NCBI GenBank assembly: GCA_903813345.2
Contig: CAIIXF020000002.1
Coordinates: 14,952,467-15,012,466 of the forward strand
Reading direction: 5' to 3'
DNA: 60,000 bases
Source of the DNA: Owenia fusiformis
Lineage: Eukaryota > Annelida > Polychaeta > Sabellida > Oweniidae
The notes beneath the pieces were generated by a model. The model had not been told where the DNA came from, ran no database searches, and saw only the letters and a program-made list of their open reading frames with translations. Both the position numbers and the translations under genes were made by a program. Positions 1 to 10,883 of this stretch are shown here, piece by piece (the stretch's first letter is position 1; each line of letters begins with the position of its first letter).

Positions 1-3000
1 CATCATCCCAAATTGATTTAATACAGTCACAATTGATAAAGAAGTGGTCAATGTCATCTTTTACATGTGCGTTACAAAAGTTACAGATGTCAGAGTTTTC
101 AATGTTACATTTCTTCAAATAAATATTTTGAGGGTAAATACCATGTAAAATTTTCCATTGAATTACCAAAAGGGTAGTATCGGTTGTACATTCAAAAAAT
201 TGAGACCAGACTTTATCGTTTAGAATATCACCATTAAATTTTATGTCACACTTTCTCTCTAAAACAATTTTTGTTCTCACAATTCTTGTGTTTAAAAGAT
301 GGCTCTCAATGCCTTTAAAAAATAATTTTGTACAAGGTGTTTCCATTTCATATTTGATAAGGAGATCTTGTGTTAAACATGCTTTAAGTGCATTATATTG
401 AAGAATTGTTTGGCCATTTCTCCCTATTTTCTGGACAATGTTATCATATGCTAACATTTCCCTATCCTGGACAACATCTGAAATATATGTAATACCCTTT
501 TCAATCCAGTTTTCAAAAAATAATGGAGAATTATTGAGAGTTACACTTTCATTGTTCCAAATAATGCTCTCATTTTTAAAATCATTGTGTTTTAACCATA
601 CATGTAATACATTTTTATAAAAATTACTCAAGTTATGCAAACCTTTAATTCTATCAAAATCTATGTTTGAATTAAAAATACTGAGTCCATTACCCATTTT
701 TCCATACATGTACATGGGTAAGCCTCTCCAGTGACCATTGCCTCTTTCTTGCAACTTTTTAACCCATTGTGTTGTATAAGCTATTTGTAAATCTTTAGCA
801 TTTATCATTTTTAACCCTCCATATTTATATTCTTGTACCATTACATCCCTTTTCACTTTGTCAGGAATCTTTTTCAATTCATCCTCTTTAAATCTGCCTT
901 TTGCCCAAATAAATTTAAACATCATTGTATTAATTCTATTCAAAAGTTTGTCAGGTAGAATGAAGGCTTGCATGAGATAGGAAAATTGTGATAAAAGTAA
1001 AGATTTCACTATAACAACCTTTCCCATAATTGTTAAGTACCTTCCAGACCACGATTTCATAATGTTTTCACATTTTACAAATTTTGACTCAAAATTCAAG
1101 TCATTATCAATAACATGAGTTGAGGTACTAAACGTTACACCTAACAGCTTTATACAGTTATGAGGCATTATTTTCCATTGCACATCTCCATGTTTTTCTC
1201 TCCTATTTTTCCATTTTCCTAACCACATTGCCTCTGTTTTCTTTGTGTTGATTTTAAGGCTTGATAAACCATAAAATGTGTTAAAAATTTCAAGTACATT
1301 ATTAAAAGACTTAATGTCATGCACAAAAACAGTTGTGTCATCTGCATATTGTAAAACTTTGGTTTCATCATGATTTCCAGGGGCTTTGATACCTTTAACC
1401 TCACTGGATTGTCTTAGTTTACAAGATAAAAGCTCACATGCTATTAGGTAAATCATCGGAGATAAGGGGCAGCCCTGCCGAATGCCACGCCCTAATTTGA
1501 TGTCACCTATAAGCCAGCCATTGTTAAAAATATGATTATGTCCATTTGTATTAATGACCTCAATCCATTTTATAAATTGGGGACCAAATCCAAAATATTC
1601 TAAAGAGTATAACATGAACTCCTTTGAGATTGAATCAAAACATTTTTCGTAATCAATTGCAAGCATAATGCCCTGTAGGTTATTTGAATCTATATATACC
1701 ATTAAATCATCAATACCTCTTAAAATAGTAGCTGCACTACGTTTCTTTATAAATCCTGACTGGTCTTCATGTACTATTTCAGAAATGACCAATCTCAATC
1801 TGTTAGCTAACACTTTGGCCAGTATTTTGTAATCTACATTTGTTAATGTTAAAGGGCGCCAGTTTTTAAGGTCATCCCTAGGTAAATCTTTTTTTGGAAT
1901 TAAAACCATCAATCCAGTTTTTTGAGAACATGATAATTCACCTTTTAGAAAACCCTCATTCAGTGAATCTACGACTAAATTGCCAATCTTATTAAAAAAT
2001 ACCTTATAGAAAGCAGCTGTAATACCATCCAGTCCAGGGCTGGCTTCATTTTTCATATTTTTCAATGCTGCTGTACATTCCTGGTGTGTTACAAGACCTT
2101 CACAAGTTAATCTATTTTCATCATTAAGTTTCGGAATATTTACATCATGTAAAAAATCATCAAGATTTGCTTTCCTAAATACAATTTTCTTTTCATATAA
2201 TGCATTATAAAACCTGTTTATTTCTTCTACAATCTGGTTCTGGCTACTTACATTTTGACCATTAATTTTCAATGAGTTTATGTTCTTTTTATTTCCCCTA
2301 GCTTTCTCTAATTGCAAGAAGTATTTGGTACTTTTTTCCCCTTGTTCATACCACTGTACCTTGGACCTTATCTGAGCCCCTTTAGCTTCAACTGTTGACA
2401 AAATTTCAAATAACAATTTGCATTCATTAACTCTCTGATTCAAAATATTATCATTAGGATTTTTACTTAAAACCTTACATGCTTGATCTAACTTCTGTTT
2501 CGCAGTTTTGATTTTACACTTATTTACATGGGCTAGATGTTTACTATAACCAATAGAGAAATCTTTAATCTGTGTTTTACAATAATCCCAGAGTATTTGT
2601 TTATCTAGATTGTTAACATTAATTAATACCCTGTCAACAATTTGGTTTATTTCATTTACATAAGTTTGGTCAGTGAGTAAGCTATTGTTTAACTTCCAGT
2701 AGGAAGGACCCTTCTCATTTATATCCCATGTTACAGTAGTAGTAACACCTCTATGGTCAGATGTGGGCATATCTGTAATATTGGAGCACATAATTTTATC
2801 AAATACACAATCATTAGAAAAAATATAATCAATACGCCTCATAATGCTTTTACTTTTATGCTTCCAAGTGTAGCTTTTTTCATTAATGTTATACAATCGC
2901 CATACATCATTCAAATCATTATTCTCAACAAATTGTTTAAAAGCGTAAATATCATTTTTGTTGTGACTTTCTCCAGCTAAGTTATCATTTTTCTCATTCA

Positions 3001-3439
3001 ACACACAGTTAAAATCACCACAAATTATTAAATTCATATCATCTTTATTAACATTTTTAACGACATTCTGAAGTTCTTGATAGAATATAACCTTATCCTT
3101 TGATTTGTTTGGTGCATAAATGCAACCAACCACGAACACCTCATTCTCATACGTGAATTCCACAAATAAAAGTCTGTCTTGTTTTACAATAACCTGTATA
3201 TCTTCAATTCCACAATGTTTATCTATTAATATTATTTCTCCCTTACTGTGCTTGGTTCCGGGGTTTGCAAATATTTTGCCTCCCCATTCTTTTGCCCATG
3301 TATCTATATCATTTTGTGTTATATATGATTCCTGCAAGCAGGCAATGTCCATTTTAGCATTTTTAAGATATCTAAAAAATGCATGTCGCGTCATCCTATT
3401 CCGAAGTCCTTGTACATTTCCTTGGTATATGTTAAGCAT
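1..3439 (-). CDS. LINE ORF2, endonuclease-reverse transcriptase (open at window edge)
   Basis: About 1,146 codons are open from the ATG at 3439 to the window edge, and I read no stop. The N-terminal part (about residues 1-230) is an APE-type endonuclease: it contains CLQESY, a CGDFNCVLNE segment and a SDHRGV motif. The reverse transcriptase follows, with SPGLDGITAAFYK, NWRPLTLTNVDYKILAK, LAIDYEKCFDS, RQGCPLSP and the catalytic YADD (codons at 1348-1337). Near the edge (about 60-110) there is a CX2C...H...C motif like the C-terminal Cys/His motif of L1 and Tx1 ORF2. An in-frame TAA lies just upstream of the ATG. The product would nick target DNA and prime reverse transcription of the element RNA. 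The missing part is the short C-terminus and 3' UTR. Confidence 0.88.
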   Translation of the reverse strand, partial: MLNIYQGNVQGLRNRMTRHAFFRYLKNAKMDIACLQESYITQNDIDTWAKEWGGKIFANPGTKHSKGEIILIDKHCGIEDIQVIVKQDRLLFVEFTYENEVFVVGCIYAPNKSKDKVIFYQELQNVVKNVNKDDMNLIICGDFNCVLNEKNDNLAGESHNKNDIYAFKQFVENNDLNDVWRLYNINEKSYTWKHKSKSIMRRIDYIFSNDCVFDKIMCSNITDMPTSDHRGVTTTVTWDINEKGPSYWKLNNSLLTDQTYVNEINQIVDRVLINVNNLDKQILWDYCKTQIKDFSIGYSKHLAHVNKCKIKTAKQKLDQACKVLSKNPNDNILNQRVNECKLLFEILSTVEAKGAQIRSKVQWYEQGEKSTKYFLQLEKARGNKKNINSLKINGQNVSSQNQIVEEINRFYNALYEKKIVFRKANLDDFLHDVNIPKLNDENRLTCEGLVTHQECTAALKNMKNEASPGLDGITAAFYKVFFNKIGNLVVDSLNEGFLKGELSCSQKTGLMVLIPKKDLPRDDLKNWRPLTLTNVDYKILAKVLANRLRLVISEIVHEDQSGFIKKRSAATILRGIDDLMVYIDSNNLQGIMLAIDYEKCFDSISKEFMLYSLEYFGFGPQFIKWIEVINTNGHNHIFNNGWLIGDIKLGRGIRQGCPLSPMIYLIACELLSCKLRQSSEVKGIKAPGNHDETKVLQYADDTTVFVHDIKSFNNVLEIFNTFYGLSSLKINTKKTEAMWLGKWKNRREKHGDVQWKIMPHNCIKLLGVTFSTSTHVIDNDLNFESKFVKCENIMKSWSGRYLTIMGKVVIVKSLLLSQFSYLMQAFILPDKLLNRINTMMFKFIWAKGRFKEDELKKIPDKVKRDVMVQEYKYGGLKMINAKDLQIAYTTQWVKKLQERGNGHWRGLPMYMYGKMGNGLSIFNSNIDFDRIKGLHNLSNFYKNVLHVWLKHNDFKNESIIWNNESVTLNNSPLFFENWIEKGITYISDVVQDREMLAYDNIVQKIGRNGQTILQYNALKACLTQDLLIKYEMETPCTKLFFKGIESHLLNTRIVRTKIVLERKCDIKFNGDILNDKVWSQFFECTTDTTLLVIQWKILHGIYPQNIYLKKCNIENSDICNFCNAHVKDDIDHFFINCDCIKSIWDD

Positions 3440-3472
3440 AGAGTGTTTATATTATCTATTGGTATATCATGC

Positions 3473-4345
3473 TTAGTCCTTGTCATCTGGCGCTGCATTT
3501 ATGATCTCACTCTGTATAATTGCTGAGTTGTTCACTGGTGAAATAGAACCTACTTTGTGTTTCTTATCTTCATTTGGGTCAATAGGGGGGCTTGCTGCTG
3601 ACCTCTTCAGGTTAAAGTTAGGCAGAGAACCTGACTTCTTAAGAGGATTCATAACTTGTCTTTTTCTTGCTTTTACTGCAGCGGTACCTGGTTTTGTGAA
3701 TTGTGGTTTCACGTTGTTAGGTGCTGCTGCTGATACTGCCTGAGTCCCGGATGTAGAGGGTTCTGGTTTACTCATATTATTAGCCGCATCCTTTGGGGCT
3801 GGATCAGTGGGTTGTTGTGGGCCTAACTCAGTCGCAACCTGTGCAGATTCAGGGCAGTCAATTTGGCGATGCCCTACGATGCCACATTTCCAACAGGTGG
3901 TGTCGCGCTTCTTACTCCTTGGACACTCAGATTTCCTGTGGCCCTGGATGCCACATCCGAAGCAGGTTATAACAGATCGAGAGGGACACTGCTGTGTATC
4001 ATGGTCCTTACGACATATACGACAGTTGATCGGTTGATTATCATGGTATATCACAATGTTTACATCAATCAGCGACCCATCTAATGGGTCAGCCATAGAG
4101 TAGGTTGTGTATCGATTCTGTGGTGAAGTAATGTTCTTGGCGTAACAAAATCTATGTCCTGTTAACAACCCATTTGTTTGGTCTTTCGGGCCTCTTGAAC
4201 GTTTGTGCCATTGCACTTCAGATGCCCGTTCAGCAAATGTATTTACCCATGCTTCAATCTCCTGGTTTGACACATGAAGGGGGATACCATGAATCGAAAT
4301 GCGTGTGTGTTTTCTGTGTTTGTATTCGAGAGATTCCTTTTCCAT
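3473..4345 (-). CDS. LINE ORF1, nucleic-acid-binding protein with three zinc knuckles
   Basis: A 290-residue ORF1-type protein that would bind element RNA and form the RNP with ORF2p. The N-terminal part contains a stretch around GIPLHVSNQEIEAWV that resembles the RRM-like start of Tx1/L1 ORF1 proteins. Three Cys/His knuckles follow at about residues 108-155: CRICRKDHDTQQC, CFGCGIQGHRKSEC and CWKCGIVGHRQIDC; the last two are classic CX2CX4HX4C. The C-terminal third is Pro/Ala/Ser/Lys-rich and probably disordered. An in-frame stop lies a few codons upstream of the chosen ATG, so the start is well set. ORF2 begins 34 bp downstream. The 66-bp tandem array begins right at this 5' edge. Confidence 0.88.
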   Translation of the reverse strand: MEKESLEYKHRKHTRISIHGIPLHVSNQEIEAWVNTFAERASEVQWHKRSRGPKDQTNGLLTGHRFCYAKNITSPQNRYTTYSMADPLDGSLIDVNIVIYHDNQPINCRICRKDHDTQQCPSRSVITCFGCGIQGHRKSECPRSKKRDTTCWKCGIVGHRQIDCPESAQVATELGPQQPTDPAPKDAANNMSKPEPSTSGTQAVSAAAPNNVKPQFTKPGTAAVKARKRQVMNPLKKSGSLPNFNLKRSAASPPIDPNEDKKHKVGSISPVNNSAIIQSEIINAAPDDKD

Positions 4346-4354
4346 TTTGTCATG

Positions 4355-5180
4355 AGTTAATTGATTTGTTCTTCATGGAATGGCTCATTTTTATCATTGT
4401 AATCATTGTAATTGTCATCAGTTGATTTGATTTGTTCTTCATGGAATGGTTCATTTTTATCATTGTAATCATTGTAATTGTCATGAGTTAATTGATTTGT
4501 TCTTCATGGAATGGCTCATTTTTATCATTGTAATCATTGTAATTGTCATCAGTTGATTTGATTTGTTCTTCATGGAATGGCTCATTTTTATCATTGTAAT
4601 CATTGTAATTGTCATCAGTTGATTTGATTTGTTCTTCATGGGATGGCTCATTTGTTTTATCATTGTAATCATTGTAATTGTCATCAGTTGATTTGATTTG
4701 TTCTTCATGGAATGGCTCATTTTTATCATTGTAATCATTGTAATTGTCATCAGTTGATTTGATTTGTTCTTCATGGAATGGCTCATTTTTATCATTGTAA
4801 TCATTGTAATTGTCATCAGTTGATTTGATTTGTTCTTCATGGAATGGCTCATTTTTATCATTGTAATCATTGTAATTGTCATCAGTTGATTTGATTTGTT
4901 CTTCATGGGATGGCTCATTTGTTTTATCATTGCAATTGTCATGAGTTGATTTGATTTGTTCTTCATGGAATGGCTCATTTTTATCATTGTAATCATTGTA
5001 ATTGTCATCAGTTGATTTGATTTGTTCTTCATGGAATGGCTCATTTTTATCATTGTAATCATTGTAATTGTCATCAGTTGATTTGATTTGTTCTTCATGG
5101 GATGGCTCATTTGTTTTATCATTGTAATTGTCATGAGTTGATGATTTGATTTGTCCTTCATGGATTTGCTCATTTGTTTT
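4355..5180. repeat. Minisatellite, 13 units of about 66 bp, at the 5' edge of the LINE
   Basis: The core ttgttcttcatgg recurs at 4366, 4432, 4497, 4563, 4629, 4698, 4764, 4830, 4896, 4956, 5022 and 5088, with a variant at 5151. Spacing is mostly 66 bp; variants of 60, 63, 65 and 69 bp come from loss or gain of an attgtaatc block or a gtt insertion. Because 66 is a multiple of three, the minus strand carries an uninterrupted 250-codon frame with a 22-residue period rich in Met, Lys, Ser and Thr. I treat that frame as a by-product. The position just before ORF1 recalls the 5' UTR monomers of some mammalian L1 elements. Confidence 0.85.
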
Positions 5181-5980
5181 ACTTTTGTGTATACTAAAAA
5201 TGTTTCAACATGTCTAAAAATGTTTCTAAACAAAGCAAAGTGAAAGATGTAGTTGTAGATAAATTGATTCCATTGTAATTAATTAAAAGATCATTTGTGG
5301 CCAGTTTACATTGGAGTTGAAGAAGTGCTCTTGCAAGGTTATATTGAACTAACTAGGTCTTGGAATTAATCCCTGGATTATTTACTCTACCAACAGTTTT
5401 ATGCCAAAAGGTGTTTTTTTAGATAGCATGGCATTAATAAAAATGTAATTTTTTCATTACCTATAACATTAAATCATTTAATATGTAGGAAGTACAAGTT
5501 ATCCATTGTATATACGTTTTTGAACATTTATATTTTAACTATTAAAATTAAGTTCCCAATATTCTCAGATAAAATTTTTATTTTAGCCCCAATAATGTTA
5601 AATTCAATGTTTCAGTCTACAGGTTACTTCAGGTGCTAGGGTGCTGAAGTAAATTAGATAAAAAAGTTTTTTGTGGGCACTTCTCATTATTCTTTTCAAC
5701 ATGAAATGCTAAACATACAATATATACAAGTATAAACAAAGGAAAATATACTAATTATGATCTGTTACCTATTACTTGAGTTCAATATTTGGCCAATCTC
5801 ATTCTAGCCCCAAATATACAGAAAACAAGGCTTTGCATAAAAAGCCTCGTACCCATGTACATGGGTCATGATACAGTCTTTGAAGTATTCAATTCTAGTT
5901 TTCGCTAACTTAGACATGATGTACTCATAGTATTTATTTATAGATGTGATACATATATTTGTCTAATCAAAGATAGCATT
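5181..5980. other. AT-rich non-coding stretch
   Basis: No ORF, exon-like block, tandem array or inverted repeat was recognised. The 5' boundary of the LINE may lie in the first 100 bases. Confidence 0.5.
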
Positions 5981-5994
5981 AAAGACAGATAGAT

Positions 5995-6262
5995 GATGAT
6001 TCCCCAGATGATTCACTATCTGGTTCAAAATTGAATGATGGGGGAGTAGTACATAAAGACAAGGTTGTAATGCCATCTCAATGTGGCAATATAGTGACTT
6101 TCTTGAAAATAAGAATAAAAAATACTTTAGTGTAGATTGCTTCTATGGTGATCGAGCATTTCAATTTCGCAATTCTGATGAAGGATAAACTTTCATTTAT
6201 AAGACATGTCCATGATGATGCCCAGAGGGCTAGTGGAATATCATCTTGTGAAACTGTCACAG
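5995..6262 (+). pseudogene. Degraded coding block, unrecognised
   Basis: Three protein-like stretches follow each other in different plus-strand frames. The first reads DDDSPDDSLSGSKLNDGG and continues as VVHKDK. The second contains SDFLENKNKKYFSVDC and continues as FYGDRAFQFRNSDE. The third contains KDKLSFIRHVHDDAQRAS and ends ISSCETVT just before a donor-like g|gtattc near 6262. The composition looks like real protein, and the frame changes suggest a decayed gene or retrocopy. Shorter exon-like blocks follow near 6473-6508 (DKDQSESEEYDS) and 7401-7450 (ETASTASLVHKDAR before a gt). I do not recognise the family and cannot tell a pseudogene from exons with unseen introns. Confidence 0.3.
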
Positions 6263-6519
6263 GTATTCACCGAAAATAGAATATTTGTTTTATTATATCA
6301 CTGTCATAATGTCTTCTATAATATTAAATTATACTAAGTGTATAATACAAATGGCATTGGACTAATTCAATCCTGGGGATGTATAAAATAAAAATTACAC
6401 TGGACTAAGTTGTGACTGGTAGATATCATTTATTGATTATTGCTAGTTATTTTTAGTCAAGTGCAGGACAAAGACCAATCAGAGAGTGAGGAATATGACA
6501 GTGATATAATATTAGTTAT

Positions 6520-7600
6520 TCAGAATTTTGCTGATTAAGAAACTTTTTAGTCTTGATTTTAAAATACTCAGAGAAGGGCTATTTCTGATAATTATTAATT
6601 TTCAGTAGATTATTCCAAATACAATTATCTGTCCTTGAATTTTGATGACTTTGATCATTTCGATAATAATAGTCACTGAAAGCTGAGGATAACTTGTCAA
6701 GTTATTGTACCAATTATATACAAATTGGCAAATGTTGTATTCACAATTTGCTCACAATTTAAATTGTTTGAATAAAGAAGATGAATGCTATTTTTCACTT
6801 TTTCAAAGATAATAATCTTAAAAATGTTTTTTTGAAGTTTTCAACAGTTGTCGATCCAGAGCAGTGGTATAGTTGCTACCCCAAACTACAATACAGTAAA
6901 GATTTTTACACTAACACAATCATTTGTCTACTATAAGAATTCTTATTATTTGGGAGAATTTAAATATTTTACCCCTTTTTTGCACTTTGAATCTTAAATA
7001 ACTTTTGATTGACACCAATTGATAACATATCACAGATCTTTCGGCAGATTTTACATTTGAGCTTCTAAGGAATACATTGGTACATCAATTGTACATATTG
7101 TCTGCAATTTTGTCACTCCCTATAGATCTGATTCTACCTTTAAGATATTGTAAATGTCATCTTTTTTACATGGTTTCAATATCCATCGTGTCTATCTCTT
7201 GACCCAGTGGAAAGCAATGATGGGTTAGTGAAAGAAAAAATATTTTTCTCTATTTTGTAGAGCAATGATCATCACGTATAATTAATTATCATATTAAATA
7301 TCATCAACCAAATCCCCTAACACCTCCTTTGTTAGACAGGGCCTTTTTATATGCCCCATCTAATTAATATCTGTTTTTTTACAACATCTTCTTATTCCAG
7401 TTCAAGAAACTGCAAGCACTGCATCTTTGGTACACAAAGATGCGAGGTTAGACTCCCATATCTCCAATTTTAAAGAAAAATTGTAAACTAAACAGATAAA
7501 TTATAGAACAATTTTAACATTGATAAAACAAGTTGCCAATAGGCATTCCATTAGAACTCATTTGGTAAGATTATGATCTTTTATTGCCCTTTTACTAAGG
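6520..7600. other. AT-rich stretch without recognised genes
   Basis: Only the 50-bp exon-like block near 7401-7450 stands out. A C-homopolymer of about 17 bases lies near 7613-7628. Confidence 0.45.
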
Positions 7601-7782
7601 GGTTACTTTGTACCCCCCCCCCCCCCCCTTATACCCATTGGCGTAATTAGCTTAATTTATTAACTAAAATTGTGCCAAACTAGCAAAATTATATGCCTAT
7701 TATGTTAATTTTGAAGAGAATTGATATTACATTGCTTATTTGATAATATTAGCACTTATAATACAGTTAGCAGATATTTTCA

Positions 7783-7975
7783 CCTTAAGTCACATATACC
7801 CCAAATCATTTTTAAAAGTGCAAGTCACATCTACCCCATCAAGTCGCATTTACCCCATGTATATTACTCAGGTTGCGCCTACCCCAGTTTAGGTCACATC
7901 TACCCCATCTCAAGTCGCAAATACCCCGGTGGTGGGGTAGGCGTCCCTTGTCAGGTCACACCTACCCCGCTTGTC
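7783..7975. repeat. Short tandem motif, gtcrcayctacccc
   Basis: A motif close to gtcacatctacccc recurs about seven times with 20-35 bp spacing, ending in a short palindrome around ccccggtggtggggtaggcg. It leads directly into the 145-bp repeat array. Confidence 0.6.
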
Positions 7976-9085
7976 GTCCATCCGTCCGTTCGTGTGTCCG
8001 GGCAATAACTCAAATACCGGTTGACGGATTTCATTCAAATTTTATAGGCTTATGACTTATGGGTGTAGGACCTCTGCTCGAAAAGGAATTTTCAATATGG
8101 CCGCTTAATTCAAAATGGCGGCCATTTTTCGGAAAAAATATAATCTTTAATTACTCAAATACTAGTGGATGGATTTGGTTCAAATTTTATATGCTGTTGC
8201 CTGGGTACAAAGGACCCTTGCTCAAGAAGACATTTTCAAGATGGCTACCAAATTTCAAAATGGCGGCCATTTTTCGCAAAAAAACATTATCTTTGATAAC
8301 TCAAATACCATTGAATGGATTTGGTTTAAATTTTAGATGCTGATACCTAGGGACATAGGAGCTCTGCTCAAGAAAGGATTTTCAAGATGGCAGCTAAATT
8401 TCAAAATGGCGGCCATTTTTTGTAAAAAAACATTATCTTTGATAACTCAATTACCATTGTATGGATTTGGTTCAAATTTTTCATGATGATGCCTAGGGTC
8501 ATAGGAGCTCTGCTCGAGAAGGGATTTCAAGGTGGTAGCTAAATTTCAAAATGGCCGCCATTTTTCATAAAGGAACGTAACCTTTGATAACTCAAATACC
8601 AGTTGACGGATTTGGTTCAACTTCTATATGCTGATGCCTAGGGACAAAGAAGTTCTGCTCAAAAATAAATTTTCAAGATGGCCACCGAATTTCAAAATGG
8701 CCGCCATTTTTCGTAAAAAAAGTGATTTATGATAACTCAAATACCAGTGGATGGATTTGGTTCAAATTTTATATGCTAATGTTTAGGGAAAAAGGAGATC
8801 TGCTTCAGAAGAAATTTCATAGGCGTTAGCTGAATTTCAAAATGGCTGCCATTTTTCATTAAAAAAGTAATCTTTAATAACCCAAATACCATTGGACGGA
8901 CATTCTCTGCTAAAGAAGAAATCTAAAGATGACAGCTGATTTTCAAAATGGCAACCATGTTTCATAAAAACATAATCTTTGATAATTCAAATACCAGTGG
9001 ATGAATTTGGCTCAAATTTTTTATCAAAACATGTTTTGTTCGGTGGGATTTGCTACTCCGTGGAGTTGCTGTTTTTCTAGTTTTT
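7976..9085 (+). repeat. Repeat family X copy 1, eight units of about 145 bp
   Basis: The phrase gataactcaaatacc followed by gatggatttggttcaaa recurs at about 8007, 8150, 8296, 8443, 8589, 8732, 8874 and 8980. Each unit also holds aaaatggcggccatttttc and a ctgctc-agaa block. The stretch ends with gttcggtgggatttgct and ttgctgtttttctagttt, the same end as family X copies 2 and 3. No coding capacity. It behaves like a non-autonomous element with internal tandem units. Confidence 0.75.
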
Positions 9086-9099
9086 ATTGAAAATGACTT

Positions 9100-9365
9100 A
9101 CTAGTTCAGGTTGATTCCCCAAGACCCCATGTTAAAAAAGCACAAAAAGTGAAATATCTTTTCTTGTATTGGACAGATAACATTTTCCTTTATTTGACAT
9201 CTTTTAATTTGCATAAAAATTAGATACATAAGGGTTATATGAAAATTGAACACTAAAACAGATGTAATTTAAGTTAAAGGGAACTTTCTACTGTTTCTGC
9301 CATGCTATCTGACCCGAACGAGCCACCTGGTGGTGAAACTGGTAACTACCTACGCCAACTGCATT
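9100..9365 (+). repeat. Interspersed repeat family Y, inverted partner at 11.25-11.81 kb
   Basis: The segment from gaccccatgttaaaaaag to gtgaaactggtaactacc reappears in reverse orientation at about 11245-11810. A third copy in this orientation occurs in two parts at about 29940-30015 and 31214-31290, split by later insertions. No coding content. Confidence 0.7.
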
Positions 9366-9754
9366 ATTGCATCTGACACTAAACAAGTAACATGCAAAAT
9401 ATGATAATATGGTATCGGAAAATGATACAAAACATGGGCTTTCAATAGTTAAAAGCCCATGTCCAAAATAAACATTTTCAGGATGGATCAGTCCAGAACA
9501 TTTCAGGTTTTCTAATATAGCAAACTAAAAAAATCTGAAGAAAATCAGAAAAAGTTTCAAATGATTTTAATCATTTTTAAGGGTTTTACTGATTGTTGTG
9601 AGGTCATAAACATGTACATATCAAGAAAAATGACATGATATCTGATTTATCCCATGATTTTTAGTCTGACGATTATATAAAAAATATATGATCCTGTGAT
9701 TTATGAGTGATATGTTTTTCAAACATAAAAATATCACTAATGATGGTTATTGAT

Positions 9755-10660
9755 ATGATAATTATCCCATCGAACGAAGTTTGGAGGGATATAGGGAACG
9801 CCTCCGTCCGTCCGGGCAATAACTCAAATACCGTTGGCCAGATTTTGTTCATATTTTGTACACACATACCCTATGGGGGTAGAAGTTCTGCTCGAAAGCT
9901 GATTTTCAAAATGGCCGCTCATTTAAAAATGGCGGCCATTTAAGTGCCGATTTTACAGTTATTTAGGTGCAATATGTAAAACTGTAATAGCAATATGTTT
10001 TAAGTGTAAAAAAAATTATGTAGAACATTAATAAAGCTAGAAATGTAGATATTAAAAAAGCACATGGCAGCCATCTTGAAAAATGGCGGCCTTAACTCGT
10101 TATTTTACGATTTTTGCTGTAACTCAAAAAATAGTGGAGCGATTTTGGTCATATTTGGTATGTGAATTCTATAAGCATGGCACACTGTCTAATGACACTT
10201 TTGGTAGAAGGCGGCCATTTTGAAAAATGGCCGCCATTTTAACGTATTTTACTATAACTCGAAAAGTAGGGGAGTGATTTTGTTCATATTTGGTATGTTA
10301 ATACTATAAGCATGGCATGCCCGTAGCCAGAATTTTCCAAGGGGGGGTTCATTTTTCCCAAAAATTCTAGGGGGGGTTCACTTTGGCAAATTTGGCCAAA
10401 AATCACTCAAAAAATAGTCAGAATGGTGAAAAACTGCATGATTTTGAAAGAAATTTTGGCCAGGGGGGGGTTCGCCCGAACCCCCCGAACCCCCCCTGGC
10501 TACGGGCCTGCATGGCACACTGTCTAATGATACTTTTGGTAGAAGGTGACCATTTTGAAAAATGGCTGCCATTTTTGCTATATACTTTGTTTGTAAAAAT
10601 GCCAGCCATGGCTGTTCAATGGGATTCGCTACGCTTTGGCGTTGCCGTTGTTCTGGTTAT
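9755..10660 (+). mobile_element. Repeat family X copy 2
   Basis: It starts at atcccatcgaacgaagtttgg and ends at gttcaatgggattcgct plus gttgccgttgttctgg. The two ends carry a short inverted match, atcccatygaac against gttcaatgggat. The interior repeats aactcaaa...gattttg...catattt and gcggccatttt phrases. A separate MITE is inserted at 10319-10512. It has no coding capacity. Confidence 0.65.
10319..10512. mobile_element. MITE with gcccgtagccag terminal inverted repeats
   Basis: The left end gcccgtagccagaa and right end cctggctacgggc are inverted repeats. The interior holds runs of G and C and the phrase ggggggttc. It sits inside family X copy 2, and the flanking phrase gcatggca is present on both sides. 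MITEs with this end are widespread in marine invertebrates (from memory). Confidence 0.75.
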
Positions 10661-10789
10661 TTTACAAAATCACACCAAGCTGGCAAGGAGAATGTAAAAT
10701 GTACATGAATGGTTGACATCTTAATTTTATTCACAAATAAAAATATTTACAAAATATATTCTTATCATGCGATAAGCATACTATACTGT

Positions 10790-10878
10790 GCTGTAGATTG
10801 AGAGATGTATTTAACTATAAACCTCCATTAATTTGCACATTATAGAATCTGAGGGATGTATTATAAAACCTCATGTTA
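10790..10878 (+). repeat. Two stray copies of the CEP44 exon-edge repeat
   Basis: ctgtagattgagagatgtatttaac and tatagaatctgagggatgtatt are two adjacent units of the repeat that forms the array at 16290-16790. They lie 5.4 kb upstream of it. A mariner-type terminal repeat begins a few bases later at 10882. The array may have been split by later insertions. Confidence 0.7.
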
Positions 10879-10883
10879 ATATA

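Larger units (their letters stand above)
1..5180 (-). mobile_element. L1/Tx1-type non-LTR retrotransposon, 3' end beyond window
   Basis: A LINE read on the minus strand. It has ORF1 with zinc knuckles (4345-3473), a 34-bp gap, then ORF2 with an endonuclease and a reverse transcriptase (3439 to the window edge). Upstream of ORF1 lies a tandem array of 13 units of about 66 bp (4355-5180), which may be the 5' UTR of the element. No target-site duplication can be checked because the 3' end lies outside the window. The order ORF1 with CCHC knuckles, then APE, RT and a C-terminal Cys/His motif is that of the L1/Tx1 group. Both ORFs look unbroken, so this copy may be recent. Confidence 0.88.

Noticed and set aside
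4355-5180. CRISPR-like array
   Set aside because: Units are contiguous with no unique spacers and the genome is animal; this is a minisatellite.
4481-5233. 250-codon minus-strand frame with a 22-residue repeat
   Set aside because: It is a by-product of the 66-bp array; low-complexity sequence with no family and no separate start context.
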